This document shows positions 1-9,200 of a stretch of DNA of 64,000 nucleotides, piece after piece. This DNA is from JAWKWA01 sp041397765. Its GTDB lineage: Bacteria; Pseudomonadota; Alphaproteobacteria; Rhizobiales; Hyphomicrobiaceae. Positions within the stretch are counted from its first letter, which is position 1. Each line of letters starts with the position of its first letter. A program made the position numbers and the translations under genes. The notes under the pieces were generated by a model that saw nothing but the letters and a program-made list of their open reading frames with translations, made no database searches and was not told the DNA's origin. The stretch spans positions 1-64,000 of the forward strand of contig JAWKWA010000003.1 in the NCBI GenBank assembly GCA_041397765.1, written 5' to 3'.

Positions 1-177
1 GGGCCGCTGAAGCCGCCGGTGAAGAAGGGCGACGAGGTCGCGAGGCTGCGCGTCGTATCGAGCGAGGCCGGCATCAACGAGGTGCCGCTCTACGCCGCCG
101 AGGATGTGGATCGTGGCGGCATCGCCGCCCGCGGCCTCGACAGCCTGTTGCTTCTCGCCTTCGGCTGGCTGCTGTGA
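1..177 (+). CDS. D-alanyl-D-alanine carboxypeptidase, C-terminal end (partial)
   Basis: The window opens inside this gene, and 58 codons of frame 1 remain before the TGA at 175-177. The visible segment (PVKKGDEVARLRV, then EVPLYAAEDVDRGG) looks like the beta-sandwich C-terminal domain of penicillin-binding protein 5-type DD-carboxypeptidases, followed by a hydrophobic Leu-rich end that would be the membrane-anchoring helix. These periplasmic enzymes trim the terminal D-Ala of peptidoglycan side chains. The catalytic serine region lies outside the window. It precedes tmk by 63 bp on the same strand, an order that is common in Hyphomicrobiales. The family call rests only on the tail, so the exact paralogue (dacA, dacC or dacF) is open. 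Confidence 0.75.
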   Translation, partial: GPLKPPVKKGDEVARLRVVSSEAGINEVPLYAAEDVDRGGIAARGLDSLLLLAFGWLL

Positions 178-240
178 CGGGCGGGCGGCGGCGCGCTGTG
201 CTGTCGGGCTTGACCGGCCGGACCCGGCGCCTGTAGGCGG

Positions 241-876
241 ATGGCGATGCAAGCGACCGCACGGGGCCGTCTCGTCACGCTCGAAGGCGGCGAGGCGGCC
301 GGCAAATCCACACAGGTCCGTCTTCTTGGCGAGCGCCTGCGCGCACGCGGCCTCCCCGCTGTCGAGACACGGGAGCCCGGCGGCTCGCCCTTCGCCGAGC
401 GCCTGCGCGACGTCGTGCTCGCCGAGCGTCCGGCCGCGCCGGAGGCGGAGTTCCTGGTCTTTGCCGCCGCGCGTGCCGATCACCTGTCGGCCACCATCCG
501 TCCGGCCCTGGCGGCGGGGCGCTGGGTGATCTGCGACCGCTTCATCGACTCGACGCGCGTCTATCAGGGCGATCTCAACGGCGTCGATCTTGCGCTCATC
601 CGCCATGTCGAGGCGGCGGTCGTCGGCGCCGACATGCCCGATCTGACCCTCGTGCTCGACCTGCCGCTCGACGAGGCGCTCGCGCGGATGCGGAGCCGCG
701 GCGGCGGCAACCGCTTCGATGCGGCCCTTACCGAAACGCACCGGCGGCTTCGCGACGGCTTCCTCGCCATCGCCGCGGCCGAGCCCCGGCGCTGCGTCGT
801 CATCGAGGCGTCGGGTGGCCCCGAGGAGGTCGGCGATGCCATCTGGCGCGCCGTCGAGGCGAGGCTCCTCACATGA
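241..876 (+). CDS. tmk: Thymidylate kinase
   Basis: This 211-residue protein phosphorylates dTMP to dTDP in the cytoplasm. A P-loop GGEAAGKST lies at residues 16-24, where Ala replaces the usual second Gly of GGEGxGKST. The DR motif is at residues 99-100 (CDRFIDST), and a Gly/Arg-rich lid segment (RSRGGGNRF) lies near residue 150. Length is normal for the family. The start is the ATG at 241; a second in-frame ATG two codons later (247) is possible. Its stop overlaps the ATG of holB by four bases (ATGA at 873-876), indicating translational coupling, and the tmk-holB pair is a classic arrangement. Confidence 0.95.
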   Translation: MAMQATARGRLVTLEGGEAAGKSTQVRLLGERLRARGLPAVETREPGGSPFAERLRDVVLAERPAAPEAEFLVFAAARADHLSATIRPALAAGRWVICDRFIDSTRVYQGDLNGVDLALIRHVEAAVVGADMPDLTLVLDLPLDEALARMRSRGGGNRFDAALTETHRRLRDGFLAIAAAEPRRCVVIEASGGPEEVGDAIWRAVEARLLT

Positions 877-2007
877 GCCGGCGACCGCGCGGCGCCGAGA
901 TCGCCGCCGAGGAGGCGCTGCCCGAGATCGACCGGCTGGAGGGCTTCCCCCATCCGCGAGAGACGCGCCAGCTCGTCGGCCAGCAGGCGGCCGAGCAGGC
1001 CCTGGCGCAGGCCTCGGCGACCGGCCGCATGCACCATGCCTGGCTGCTGACCGGCCCGGAGGGCATCGGCAAGGCGACGCTCGCCTATCGCTTCGCCCGC
1101 TTCGCACTCCAGGGCGGGGGCGGTGGCGGCCTCTTCGGCGAGCCGCCGGCGACGCTCGACGCCCCCATCGACAGCCCGGCCGCCGCCCTCGTCCGCGGCC
1201 TCGCCCATCCCGGTCTGATGGTCGTCCGCCGCGCCTACGACCTGAAGCGTAAGCGCTTCCCCGCCTCGATCCCCATCGACGAGGTGAGGCGCCTGAAGCC
1301 CTTCCTCTCGCTCACCGCCGAGGCCGGCGAGGCCCGTGTCGTCATCGTCGACCGCGCCGACGAGCTGAACGTCAATGCCGCGAATGCGCTGCTGAAATCG
1401 CTGGAGGAGCCGCCGCCCGCGACGACGTTCCTGCTCATCTCCTCCGAGCCCGGCCGCCTGCTCGTCACCATCCGCTCGCGCTGTCGTCGCCTCGAGCTTC
1501 ACCCCCTCTGCGATGCCGATCTCGGCCGCGCCATCGCCGCCCCCTGGAGGCGGCCGGCCTCGCAATGCCCGAGCCGCCGCGGCACGCTCCTCGCCGGCAT
1601 CGCTCGCGGCAGCCCGCGCCGTGCGCTCGCCCTCGTCTCGGGCTCCGGCCTCAAGCTCTACGAGCGCCTTCTGGCCATCTTCGAGGCGCTGCCCGCCCTC
1701 GATCAGGGGGCGATCCTGAAGCTTGCCGACGAGGTCTGCGCCCGTCGCCGCCGAGACCGACCTCCTCCTGCTCTTCTCGCTGGAGGAGCTGATCGCCCGG
1801 CTCGTCCGGCACAGCCTGACCGGCACGGGGGCGATCGGTGGCGAGGACCGTCTCGCCGCCCGCCTGATCGGGTCCCGGAGCCTTGCCACCTGGGCGGCCT
1901 TGTGGGAAACAGTCGGCCGCGAGAAGGCCGAGGCTCTGGCGCTCAATCTCGATCGCAAGGCGCTCGTCATGAGGACCTTCCTCTCCCTTCAGGACGCGAC
2001 CCGCTGA
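873..2007 (+). CDS. holB: DNA polymerase III subunit delta' (frameshifted in this sequence)
   Basis: Clamp-loader delta' of the replicative polymerase. The first 220 or so residues read cleanly: AAA+ P-loop-like GPEGIGKA at 61-68, then SLEEPPP and IRSRCRR, which are typical of HolB. After about base 1540 the protein is recoverable only by changing frame. A short stretch reading AALEAAGLAMPEP lies in another frame, the first frame resumes at LLAGIARGSPRRALAL, and near base 1745 the frame changes again to give LLLLFSLEELIARLVRH and the C-terminus ending at 2007. Without these shifts the first frame runs on to 2054 with a nonsense tail. HolB is essential, so the shifts are probably sequence errors. 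It overlaps tmk and lies 75 bp upstream of metG. Confidence 0.85.
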
Positions 2008-2082
2008 CGGCACGCATCCGACCCGTCCGCGGCCGGCCGGCCCCGGCGGCTTGACCGGGACGAGGGAGAAGGCACGAGCACG

Positions 2083-3656
2083 ATGGCGAAGCGACAGCCG
2101 TTCTACATCACCACCGCGATCTCCTATCCCAATGGCGCGCCGCATATGGGCCACGCCTACGAGGCGATCGCGACCGACGTCATCGCCCGCTTCAAGCGTC
2201 TCGACGGCTACGACGTCTACTTCCTCACCGGCACCGACGAGCACGGGCTGAAGATGAAGCAGACGGCGCAGAAGGAGGGCTTGACCCCGCGCGAGCTCGC
2301 CGACCGCAACGTGCCGCGCTTCGAGGAGATGGTGAAGCTGCTCGGCTGCTCCAACGACGATTTCATCCGTACCACCGAGGAGCGCCACTACCGCTCCTGC
2401 CAGGAGCTCTGGCGGCGGATGACGGCCAAGGGCGACATCTATCTCGACACCTATGCCGGCTGGTACTCGGTTCGCCAGGAGGCGTTCTTCGACGAGAAGG
2501 AGACGACGCTCGGCGCCGACGGCGTCCGCCGTGAGCCGCTCGGCACGCCCGTCGAATGGACCGAGGAGAAGACCTACCGCTTCCGCCTGTCGAAATATCA
2601 GGAGCCGCTGCTCGCGCATTACGAGGCGAACCCGGATTTCATCCTGCCGCCCGAGCGCCGCAACGAGGTGGTCAGCTTCGTGCGCTCGGGCCTCGAGGAT
2701 CTGTCGGTGTCGCGCACCACGCTTGACTGGGGCATCCCCGTGCCCGATGCCCCCGGTCACGTCATGTATGTATGGATCGACGCGCTCACCAACTACATCA
2801 CCGGCGTCGGCTTTCCCGACGAGAAGGCCGAGCTCTTCGAGCGCTTTTGGCCTGCCGACATCCACATGATCGGCAAGGACATCGTGCGCTTCCACGCCGT
2901 CTACTGGCCGGCCTTCCTGATGTCGGCGGGCGTACCGCTGCCCAAGCGTGTCTACGGGCACGGCTTCCTGTTCAACCGCGGCGAGAAGATGTCGAAATTC
3001 CTCGGCAACGTCGTCGAGCCGACCGGCATCGTCAGGCAGTACGGCCTCGACCAGGTGCGCTATTTCTTCCTGCGCGAGGTGCCGTTCGGCCAGGACGGCA
3101 GCTACAGCCACGAGGCCATCGTCGCGCGCATCAATGCCGATCTCGCCAATGATTTCGGCAATCTGGCGCAGCGCTCGCTGTCGATGATCGCCAAGAACTG
3201 CGGCGGCCTCGTTCCCGAGCCGGGCGCATGGTCGGACGCCGACAAGGCCATGCTCGCCATGGCCGACGAGCTGCACGCCAAGGCGCGCGATGCCATGGAG
3301 CGCCAGCAGATCAACCGCATGCTGGACGCGCTCTGGGCCGTCGTCGCCGAGGCCAACCGCTATTTCGCCGGCGAGGCGCCCTGGGCGCTCAAGAAGACCG
3401 ATCCGGCGCGCATGGGCACCGTGCTCTATGTCACCGCCGAATGCGTGCGCCAGGTGGCGATCCTCGCCCAGCCGGTCATGCCGGGCTCGTGCGCCCGCAT
3501 GCTCGATCAGCTCGGGATCGGCGCCGCGGCCCGTGACTTTGCCAGCCTCAGGGCGCCCGGACGTCTCGAGGCCGGGTCCGCACTCCCGGCCCCCTCGCGC
3601 CAGTTTTCCCGCGCTATGTCGAGCCCGAGATCGCCAGCGGGGACGGTGCGGCGTGA
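2083..3656 (+). CDS. metG: Methionyl-tRNA synthetase (frameshift near the 3' end)
   Basis: Class I aminoacyl-tRNA synthetase that charges tRNA-Met. The HIGH motif is HMGH at residues 21-24 and the KMSKS loop reads KMSKF at 302-306. The Cys-based zinc knuckles of longer MetG forms are absent, so this is the short form of about 520 residues without the C-terminal dimerisation domain. The frame is clean to about base 3595. There the natural ending LAPVFPRYVEPEIASGDGAA appears in another frame and stops at TGA 3654-3656. Read without the shift, the first frame fuses artificially into tatD. Start ATG 2083. The next gene overlaps its stop (GTGA). Confidence 0.92.
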
Positions 3657-4488
3657 GGCTCGTCGACCATCACTGCCACCTCGACTTTCCCGATCTTGCC
3701 GCCGACGAGGCCGGTGTCGTCGCCCGCGCCCGCGCGGCCGGGCTCGCCGCCATGATCACCATCGGCGCACGCAGGTGCGCGATTTCGCCCGCGTCCAGGC
3801 GATCGCCCATCGCCACCACGATGTCTTCTGTTCGATCGGCACGCATCCCCACAATGCCGGCGAGGAGCGCGACGTCAGGCTCGAGGAGATCGTCGGTCCG
3901 GCCCTCGCCGACGAGCGCATCGTCGCCATCGGTGAGGCGGGGCTCGACTACTTCGACGAAGCCGCGCGCCGGCCAGGAAGCGGGCTTCCGCCGACATATC
4001 GAGGCGGCGCGCCGGACGGGCTGCCGCTCGTCATCCACACCCGCGATGCGGAGGCCGATACCGCCCGCATCCTCGATGACGAGATGGCGGCCGGCCGCTT
4101 CGACGCGGTGCTGCATTGCTATACCGGCGGCATGGGCCTCGCCATGACCGCGCTCGCGCTCGGTCTCTATGTATCGTTCTCGGGCGTCCTCACTTTCAGA
4201 AGTCGGATGCGTTGCGCGAGGTGGCTGCCGTGCCGCTCGACCGCCTGCTCGTCGAGACCGATGCGCCCTATCTCGCGCCCGAGCCCCATCGCGGCCGGCG
4301 CAACGAGCCGGCCTTCGTCGTCGGCACCGCGCGGCGACTGGCGGAGGTCAAGGGCGTGTCGCCGGAGGTGCTGGCAGCAGCGACCTGCCAACACGCTGAG
4401 GCTCTATAGCCGGCTGCCCGATCTTTCCGCCGGCGCGCCTGCGGCAGCCAGAGGAACGCGAGCCATGACCACACGCACCCTCCCCTGA
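3653..4488 (+). CDS. tatD: TatD-family metal-dependent hydrolase (multiple frameshifts)
   Basis: TatD/YcfH-type deoxyribonuclease-like hydrolase of the amidohydrolase superfamily. The proposed start GTG 3653 overlaps the metG stop and gives LVDHHCHLDFP, the metal-binding HxH motif. Later signatures are spread over different frames: SIGTHPHNAGEERD, AIGEAGLDYFDEA, EAGFRRHIEAARRTG, LPLVIHTRDAE, VLHCYTGG, FQKSDALREVAAVPLDRLL and ETDAPYLAPEPHRGRRNEP. At least five frame changes are needed between 3770 and 4400, so no single frame encodes the protein. The end is uncertain; NTLRLYSRLP is readable near 4390-4420 and that frame stops at 4488. metG-tatD-MBL is a conserved Hyphomicrobiales order. Probable sequence errors, though a true pseudogene cannot be excluded. 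Confidence 0.8.
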
Positions 4489-5259
4489 TCTCGGCTACGC
4501 GGCTCCTCCGGGAGGCGTGCCGCGTATCGACGGCAATTGGGGCGCCTGCAAGCCGACAATCCGCGCAATCGCCGCCGCCGTGCCGCCGCCCTCGTCCGCC
4601 AGGTCAGCCGAGGGGGCCGGACCACGGTGCTGATCGACACGCCGCCCGACCTGCGCGACCAGATGATCGATGCCAGGGCCGGCCGCGTCGATGCCGTGCT
4701 CTACACCCACGACCATGCCGATCATGTCCACGGCATCGACGATCTGCGGGTGCTGGCGCTGAACGCCAAGCGGCGGGTGCCGGTCTATATGGACGGCCCG
4801 ACCATGGCGAGCCTCGATGCCCGCTTCGGCTACTGCTTCCAGCCAGCAGAAGGGTAGCGCCTATCCGCCGATCCTGGCGGCGCACCATCGAGCCTTTCGA
4901 GGAGATCATGGTCGAGGGCCGCGGCGGCGCATGACGGTGCTGCCGATCCCGCAGGTGCATGGCGACATCGTCTCGCTCGGCTTCCGCATCGGCGCCATCG
5001 CCTGCTCCCCTGATGTCAGCGATCTCGGCAACAGGGCGGCAGCACTTCCGAGGGCTCGACGTCTGGATCATCGACTCGCTGCACCCATCCCCCATCCGAG
5101 CCATTTCTCGGTGAAGGAGGCGCTCTCCTGGATCAAGCGGCTGCGGCCCGAAGCGCGCCATCGGCCCATCTGCACATCGATCTCGATTATGATGCGCTGA
5201 AGGCCGAGTTGCCGCCCCATGTCGAGCCGGCCTATGACGGTATGGTGATCGCGTTCTGA
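4465..5259 (+). CDS. PhnP-like MBL-fold metallo-hydrolase (multiple frameshifts)
   Basis: Metallo-beta-lactamase-fold phosphodiesterase-like hydrolase of the type that follows tatD in Hyphomicrobiales. The proposed start is ATG 4465 (MTTRTL). Diagnostic pieces lie in several frames: GGVPRIDGNWGAC, NPRNRRRRAA, VLIDTPPDLRDQM, the zinc-binding THDHADHVHGIDDLR, QVHGDIVSLGFRIGAIA, SPDVSDL, HPSHFSVKEALSWI, and a clean ending HIDLDYDALKAELPPHVEP up to TGA 5257-5259. At least five frame changes are required. The substrate is unknown; relatives hydrolyse cyclic phosphodiesters. A strong hairpin follows at 5379. Confidence 0.78.
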
Positions 5260-5568
5260 GGGCCGCCGCGCGGGGCCCGGACTTGCGCCGTGCCCGCGTC
5301 TCTCTTGGCTTGCCGTTTTCTGGGCTTGCCGTCTTGCCTTGCCTGCTTGGCGTAAGCAGTCGGGACAAGGGGGAAGAGGGGCGCGCGAACATCTCGCGCG
5401 CCCGGCCCACTCTTTTTCCAGTGGTCTCATACCAGCGAGCGAAAGTTCTGACTATCGCGAGGTGGTATGCGCCTTGCGCGCGGGGTTGGTGGGGTGGCCG
5501 CGCGCAATCAAAGGAGATGGCGGCGCGCATCCGACTGGATCACGAGTCGAAACTTATGCGCGCCGGTA
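5260..5568. other. Intergenic gap between convergent genes
   Basis: No gene is supported here. The gap lies between the plus-strand metallo-hydrolase and the minus-strand TPR gene and contains the terminator hairpin at 5379-5417. Several short TTGCC-type words (cttgccg, cttgcct) recur at 5310-5345, but with no consistent period. Confidence 0.6.
5379..5417 (+). terminator. Rho-independent terminator after the MBL gene
   Basis: A perfect 10-bp stem (left arm 5379-5388, right arm 5394-5403) closes a 5-nt loop. A T-run at 5413-5417 follows about 10 bases after the stem. It sits 120 bp after the last plus-strand gene of the tmk-to-MBL run. Confidence 0.65.
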
Positions 5569-6192
5569 TCAGTTGCCCGAGACCCGCTTCAGCGCATTGG
5601 TCGTCCACTCGTCGCCGGGGCGCAGTTCGAGCGACTTCTTGTAGTCGGCGATGGCTTCCTGCTTGCGTCCGACCTGCTCCAGCGAATAGCCGCGGTGGCC
5701 ATAGAACATGGCGTTGTTGGGATCGAGACTGATCGCGCGGTTGAAATGGGCGATCGCCTTCTCGTGCTCGCCGAGCGCCTGGAAGGACCAGCCGCGGTGA
5801 TTGTAGCCCCAGGGGTCCTGCGGATTGAGGCGGATGGCCTTGGCGCAATCGATGATGGCGAGGTCGTGCTGAGCCTTCTGGCCATAGGAGAAGCAGCGGT
5901 CCTGATAGGCGCGCGCGACATCGGGCTCGATCGAGATCGCCTCGGTGCAATCCCTGATCGCATCATCGTGCTGGCCTTTGAGGCCATAGGCCCAGCAGCG
6001 GCTGCGCAGGCCATAGGCGCGGTCCGCTCCGCCGCTCGAGCCGCCGCCATTGGTGAGATAGCGGGTGCAGGCGCTGACGACCTCGTCGGGATTGTTCGAC
6101 TGGCCGCAGGTCTCCCTGTCCCCTGCCATGGCGAGGCCGGGGAGCGCGATCAGGAGGCCGAGGGCCAAGGCGAGCATGCGCGGCAGGAACAT
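5569..6192 (-). CDS. Secreted Cys-rich TPR-repeat protein (copy 1)
   Basis: A 207-residue protein with a Sec signal peptide (MFLPRMLALALGLLIALP, cleavage near AMA-GD) and about five TPR-like helical hairpins. The repeats share the pattern RC-x-YG-x-K-x-x-HDxAIxDCxxAI, so pairs of Cys recur at a fixed spacing, which suggests disulphide-stapled repeats in the periplasm. The last repeat ends EAIADYKKSLELRPGDEWT. An AAGGAGAG ribosome-binding site lies just upstream of the ATG at 6192. It is a tandem paralogue of the next gene at 6222-6833. No enzymatic motif is visible; a role as periplasmic protein-interaction scaffold is inference. Confidence 0.85.
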   Translation of the reverse strand: MFLPRMLALALGLLIALPGLAMAGDRETCGQSNNPDEVVSACTRYLTNGGGSSGGADRAYGLRSRCWAYGLKGQHDDAIRDCTEAISIEPDVARAYQDRCFSYGQKAQHDLAIIDCAKAIRLNPQDPWGYNHRGWSFQALGEHEKAIAHFNRAISLDPNNAMFYGHRGYSLEQVGRKQEAIADYKKSLELRPGDEWTTNALKRVSGN

Positions 6193-6221
6193 GGAAATCT
6201 CTCCTTCAGACTCGGTTCGCG

Positions 6222-6833
6222 TCAGGGGGTGCCGCCGAGACGCTTATAGGCATCCTTGGTCCATTGATCATTGGGCTCGATCTCGAGCGATTTCTTGTAG
6301 TCGGCGATCGCGTCGGAGGTCTTGCCGAGCATTTCCAGCGAGTAGCCCCGATAGCGGAAGGCGATGGCGCTGCGCGCATCGAGGGTGATTGCCCGGTTGA
6401 AATGAGCGATCGCGGTACGGTGCTCGCCCTTGGCCTGGAAGTGCCAGCCGCGCTCGTTATAGGTCCACACGCTGCGAGGATCGATCCTGATCGCCTGTGC
6501 GCAGTCGATGATCGCCTGGTCGTGGTCGCCCTTGCGGCCATAGGCATAGCAGCGGCTCTGCCAGGCCTTCAGCAGGTTGGCGTCGAGCCGGATCGCCTCC
6601 GAGCAGTCTCTGATCGCGTCGTCGTACTGGGCCTTCTCGTTGTAGCCCCAGCAGCGCCCGGCGAATCCGAACGCCTTGTCGGAGCTCGAGAGACCGCTGC
6701 CATTGAGATATGAGGTGCAGGATCGGATGACGAGATCGGCGTTGTTTGAGCTGCAATCGGTCCGGTCGTCAGCCCGGACTGGCGTGGCGGCGAGGAGCGC
6801 CACCACGAGAGCGAGAATTCCCGTTCGCGGCAT
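6222..6833 (-). CDS. Secreted Cys-rich TPR-repeat protein (copy 2)
   Basis: A 203-residue paralogue of the downstream gene with the same plan. It has a signal peptide (MPRTGILALVVALLAATPVRA), an N-terminal Cys segment (DCSSNNADLVIRSC), then TPR units with the RC and DC pairs (RCWGYNEKAQYDDAIRDC, RCYAYGRKGDHDQAIIDC) and a nearly identical last unit (DAIADYKKSLEIEPNDQWT). The two genes are 29 bp apart and probably co-transcribed, 6833 towards 5569. The duplication looks old, since signal peptides and the early region differ while repeat positions are kept. Function unknown. Confidence 0.85.
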   Translation of the reverse strand: MPRTGILALVVALLAATPVRADDRTDCSSNNADLVIRSCTSYLNGSGLSSSDKAFGFAGRCWGYNEKAQYDDAIRDCSEAIRLDANLLKAWQSRCYAYGRKGDHDQAIIDCAQAIRIDPRSVWTYNERGWHFQAKGEHRTAIAHFNRAITLDARSAIAFRYRGYSLEMLGKTSDAIADYKKSLEIEPNDQWTKDAYKRLGGTP

Positions 6834-6959
6834 CTGTAGTTCCCGAGGTCGGTTGCGACGGCCCTTAAGTGTACCGTCAAATCCTGCCGCGTGGCAGTGC
6901 CAATCTTGTGACTGGTTTCCCGCGGCTCCCCGCTACCTTGTTTCAAGGAGGCCGAAGCC

Positions 6960-7715
6960 TCACCCCGCCGCGCTCGCCGCCGCCCGCCAGGCGCGGAAAT
7001 CGACGATCTCGCCGCTGCGCTCGCACCCGGACGAGAGGAGCTCCAGGAAGAGCGGCACCAGCGCCTCCGGCGGTGTCAGCGTCTCGCGCTTCTCGCCCGG
7101 AAAGGCTTCGGCGCGCATGCGCGTGCGCACCGGGCCCGGGCTCACCACATTGACCTTGACCGATGTCGTCTCGCATTCGGCGGCATAGGTGAGCGCCAGC
7201 GCCTCGAGCGCGGCCTTGGAGACCGAATAGGGGCCCCAATAGGCGCGCGGATTGCGCGCCACCCCCGAGGTCATCATCACCACGCGTCCGGCATCCGAGC
7301 GCTTCAGCAGCGGATCGAGCGTACGGACCAGCCGGAAATTGGCGGTGAGGTTGATGTCGAGAACCTTCTGCCAGTCGTCCGAGCGGATATGGCCGAGTGG
7401 CGACATCGGCCCGAGCATGCCGGCATTCAGCACCGCCGCGTCGAGCCGACCGAAGCGCTGGAAGAGCGTCGGCCCGAGCTGGTCGATCTTTTCGCCGTCG
7501 GCAAGGTCGAGCACGACCAGCGTCGCCTCGCCGCCCGCCTTGCGGATCTCGTCGTCGAGCTCCTCGAGGGCCCCGCGCGTACGCGCCGTCGCGACCACAT
7601 GGGCGCCGGCGGCGGCGAGGCCGAGCGCCGCCGCCCGACCGATCCCCCGCGAGGCTCCCGTCAGGAGCGCGATGCGGCCGGCGAGCGGCTTCCTGTCGTC
7701 GGGCCTGTCGGTCAT
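6960..7715 (-). CDS. Short-chain dehydrogenase/reductase
   Basis: A 251-residue classical SDR with a Rossmann-fold NAD(P)-binding motif TGASRGIG at 19-26, NAG at 97-99, and catalytic Ser150, Tyr163 and Lys167 (YWGPYSVSK). The ATG at 7715 was chosen because it places the Rossmann motif at the usual distance from the N-terminus; the open frame continues upstream to 8072 without SDR features. Basic residues in the cofactor loop (TARTRGAL) suggest NADP(H), which is inference. The substrate cannot be read from sequence. It lies about 160 bp downstream of the binding-protein gene on the same strand. Confidence 0.88.
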   Translation of the reverse strand: MTDRPDDRKPLAGRIALLTGASRGIGRAAALGLAAAGAHVVATARTRGALEELDDEIRKAGGEATLVVLDLADGEKIDQLGPTLFQRFGRLDAAVLNAGMLGPMSPLGHIRSDDWQKVLDINLTANFRLVRTLDPLLKRSDAGRVVMMTSGVARNPRAYWGPYSVSKAALEALALTYAAECETTSVKVNVVSPGPVRTRMRAEAFPGEKRETLTPPEALVPLFLELLSSGCERSGEIVDFRAWRAAASAAG

Positions 7716-7873
7716 GGGGGCGCTCCTCGCCGCATCTGCGAAATGATCGCTCCAGCTTGTCGGGGAAGCGGCCGCAGAAAACAAGAGGGGGCGGCCACGG
7801 CGCGCCATGGCACCGCTCCGCCCCCATATCCGTGCAGCCGGGACGGGCGATCCGCCTCGCCCGGCGCTTCTGC

Positions 7874-8947
7874 TCAGTTGCCCGAGCCTTCGGTCGCCTT
7901 CTTCGCCTTGTCGATCAGATCCTGAGTCGCCTCGCTCGCCTTGTCCTTCATCTCCTTGGCGCGCTTCATCGTCTCCTCGACCATCGGGCCGGCGGCCTCC
8001 TTGGCCTGCTCGCTGAGCTCGACCATCTTCTCCACGCTCTTGGCAGAGAGCGCCTTCGCCTTCTTCCACCACTTGGCGAAGAAACCGACCTTGGGCTGCA
8101 GATCGGCGGGCTTCAGGCTGGCGACGGTGCGGAACAGATCCTCCTGGTCCTTGCGCTGGTTGGCGTCATCGATCCGATCGGGTGCGCCCGAGAAGATCAC
8201 CAGCGGCGTGCAGGCGGTCACCATCGTCGGCGCCGCCCTGTTCCACTTCGGCATCGCGATCTCGGTCTCCTCCGCATAGTAGATCTTCCGCCCGTCGACC
8301 TCCTGGCGCAGGATCGCCCGGTCGATCACCGGCACGATATTGCCTTCCTGCGCGGCGATCGACTTGAAGCGTTCGCTGCCGGGATCGGGGAACTGCACGA
8401 AAAGCGTGGCGATGTCCTCTCCGCTCAGCGCCTCCTGGATGGCTTCGTCCGTCGAGGCCGCATAGCTGATGTCGACCGCCCGGCCGAGCCCGTCGGGATC
8501 GATGGTCTGCAGATAGCGGAATGTTCCGGTCGAGCCGCTCGCCTCCGGCGGCAGCACGAAGCGGATATGGGGGGCGAGCGCCTGGATCTCGCCGAAGCTG
8601 GTGATCTCGCGGTTGCGCGTCACGATGAACAGGCACTCGCGCGCCACGTCCTCGCGCAGCACCTTGAGGCCGCTGTCGCCCATGCCCTGGCGTGCCAGCT
8701 CGTAGACGTCGAGCTGCGAGAAGCCGATCTCGGTCGGGTTCTGCGCCACCCGCTCGATATTGGCGAGCGAGCCGTCGGACGGCGTGCAGGTGTAGTCGAA
8801 TTTCGACTTGCGGAGCTGCTCCTCCAGACGCGGGCAGAAGCTCGCGTGATAGGCGCCGCTCTCGCCGCCCGTATTGATCTGGGTGGCCGAGGCCGCCCCG
8901 GCGAAGATCACGAGGGCACCGACGGCAGCCGTCGTCAGAAGTCGCAT
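7874..8947 (-). CDS. Periplasmic binding-fold protein (TAXI/NMT1-like) with helical tail
   Basis: A 357-residue exported protein. The signal peptide is MRLLTTAAVGALVIFAGAASA, and the mature part begins with INTGGESGAYHASFCPRL. The glycine-rich opening and the later segments (TEIGFSQLDVYELARQ, ASGSTGTFRYLQ) resemble type 2 periplasmic binding proteins of the TAXI/NMT1 kind. Four Cys are visible in the mature part. From about residue 290 the sequence turns into a Lys/Glu/Ala-rich amphipathic helix (EMVELSEQAKEAAGPMVEE and following) unlike a normal binding protein. No transporter permease gene is adjacent. The start at 8947 gives the signal peptide and is preceded by AGGGAG. Ligand unknown. Confidence 0.7.
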   Translation of the reverse strand: MRLLTTAAVGALVIFAGAASATQINTGGESGAYHASFCPRLEEQLRKSKFDYTCTPSDGSLANIERVAQNPTEIGFSQLDVYELARQGMGDSGLKVLREDVARECLFIVTRNREITSFGEIQALAPHIRFVLPPEASGSTGTFRYLQTIDPDGLGRAVDISYAASTDEAIQEALSGEDIATLFVQFPDPGSERFKSIAAQEGNIVPVIDRAILRQEVDGRKIYYAEETEIAMPKWNRAAPTMVTACTPLVIFSGAPDRIDDANQRKDQEDLFRTVASLKPADLQPKVGFFAKWWKKAKALSAKSVEKMVELSEQAKEAAGPMVEETMKRAKEMKDKASEATQDLIDKAKKATEGSGN

Positions 8948-9200
8948 CTGGGGTCTCCCTGAAGTGGCGGGCATGCTGCCCGCGAAGGTCCGGCAATGCC
9001 GGCATGATCGTGCGGCGCCGGGAACTCCGGACCCGCGGGGGGGACACATGCACCGGCCGCCCCGGTCCCCGCCGACCGCCGGCATACGCCTATCGCCAAT
9101 CGCGAGATAAAGCGGGAATAGGGCAAGTTTTGGAGCACCGGCCGGCCCCGCATAGCCGCCCGTGGCCGACAGGGCGGGCGCCGACTTTCCGCCCGCGGCC

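Noticed and set aside
2083..4488. A metG-tatD fusion protein of about 800 residues
   Set aside because: The fused frame skips the natural MetG C-terminus, which is present in another frame with its own stop, and reads tatD only in part. It is a frameshift artefact.
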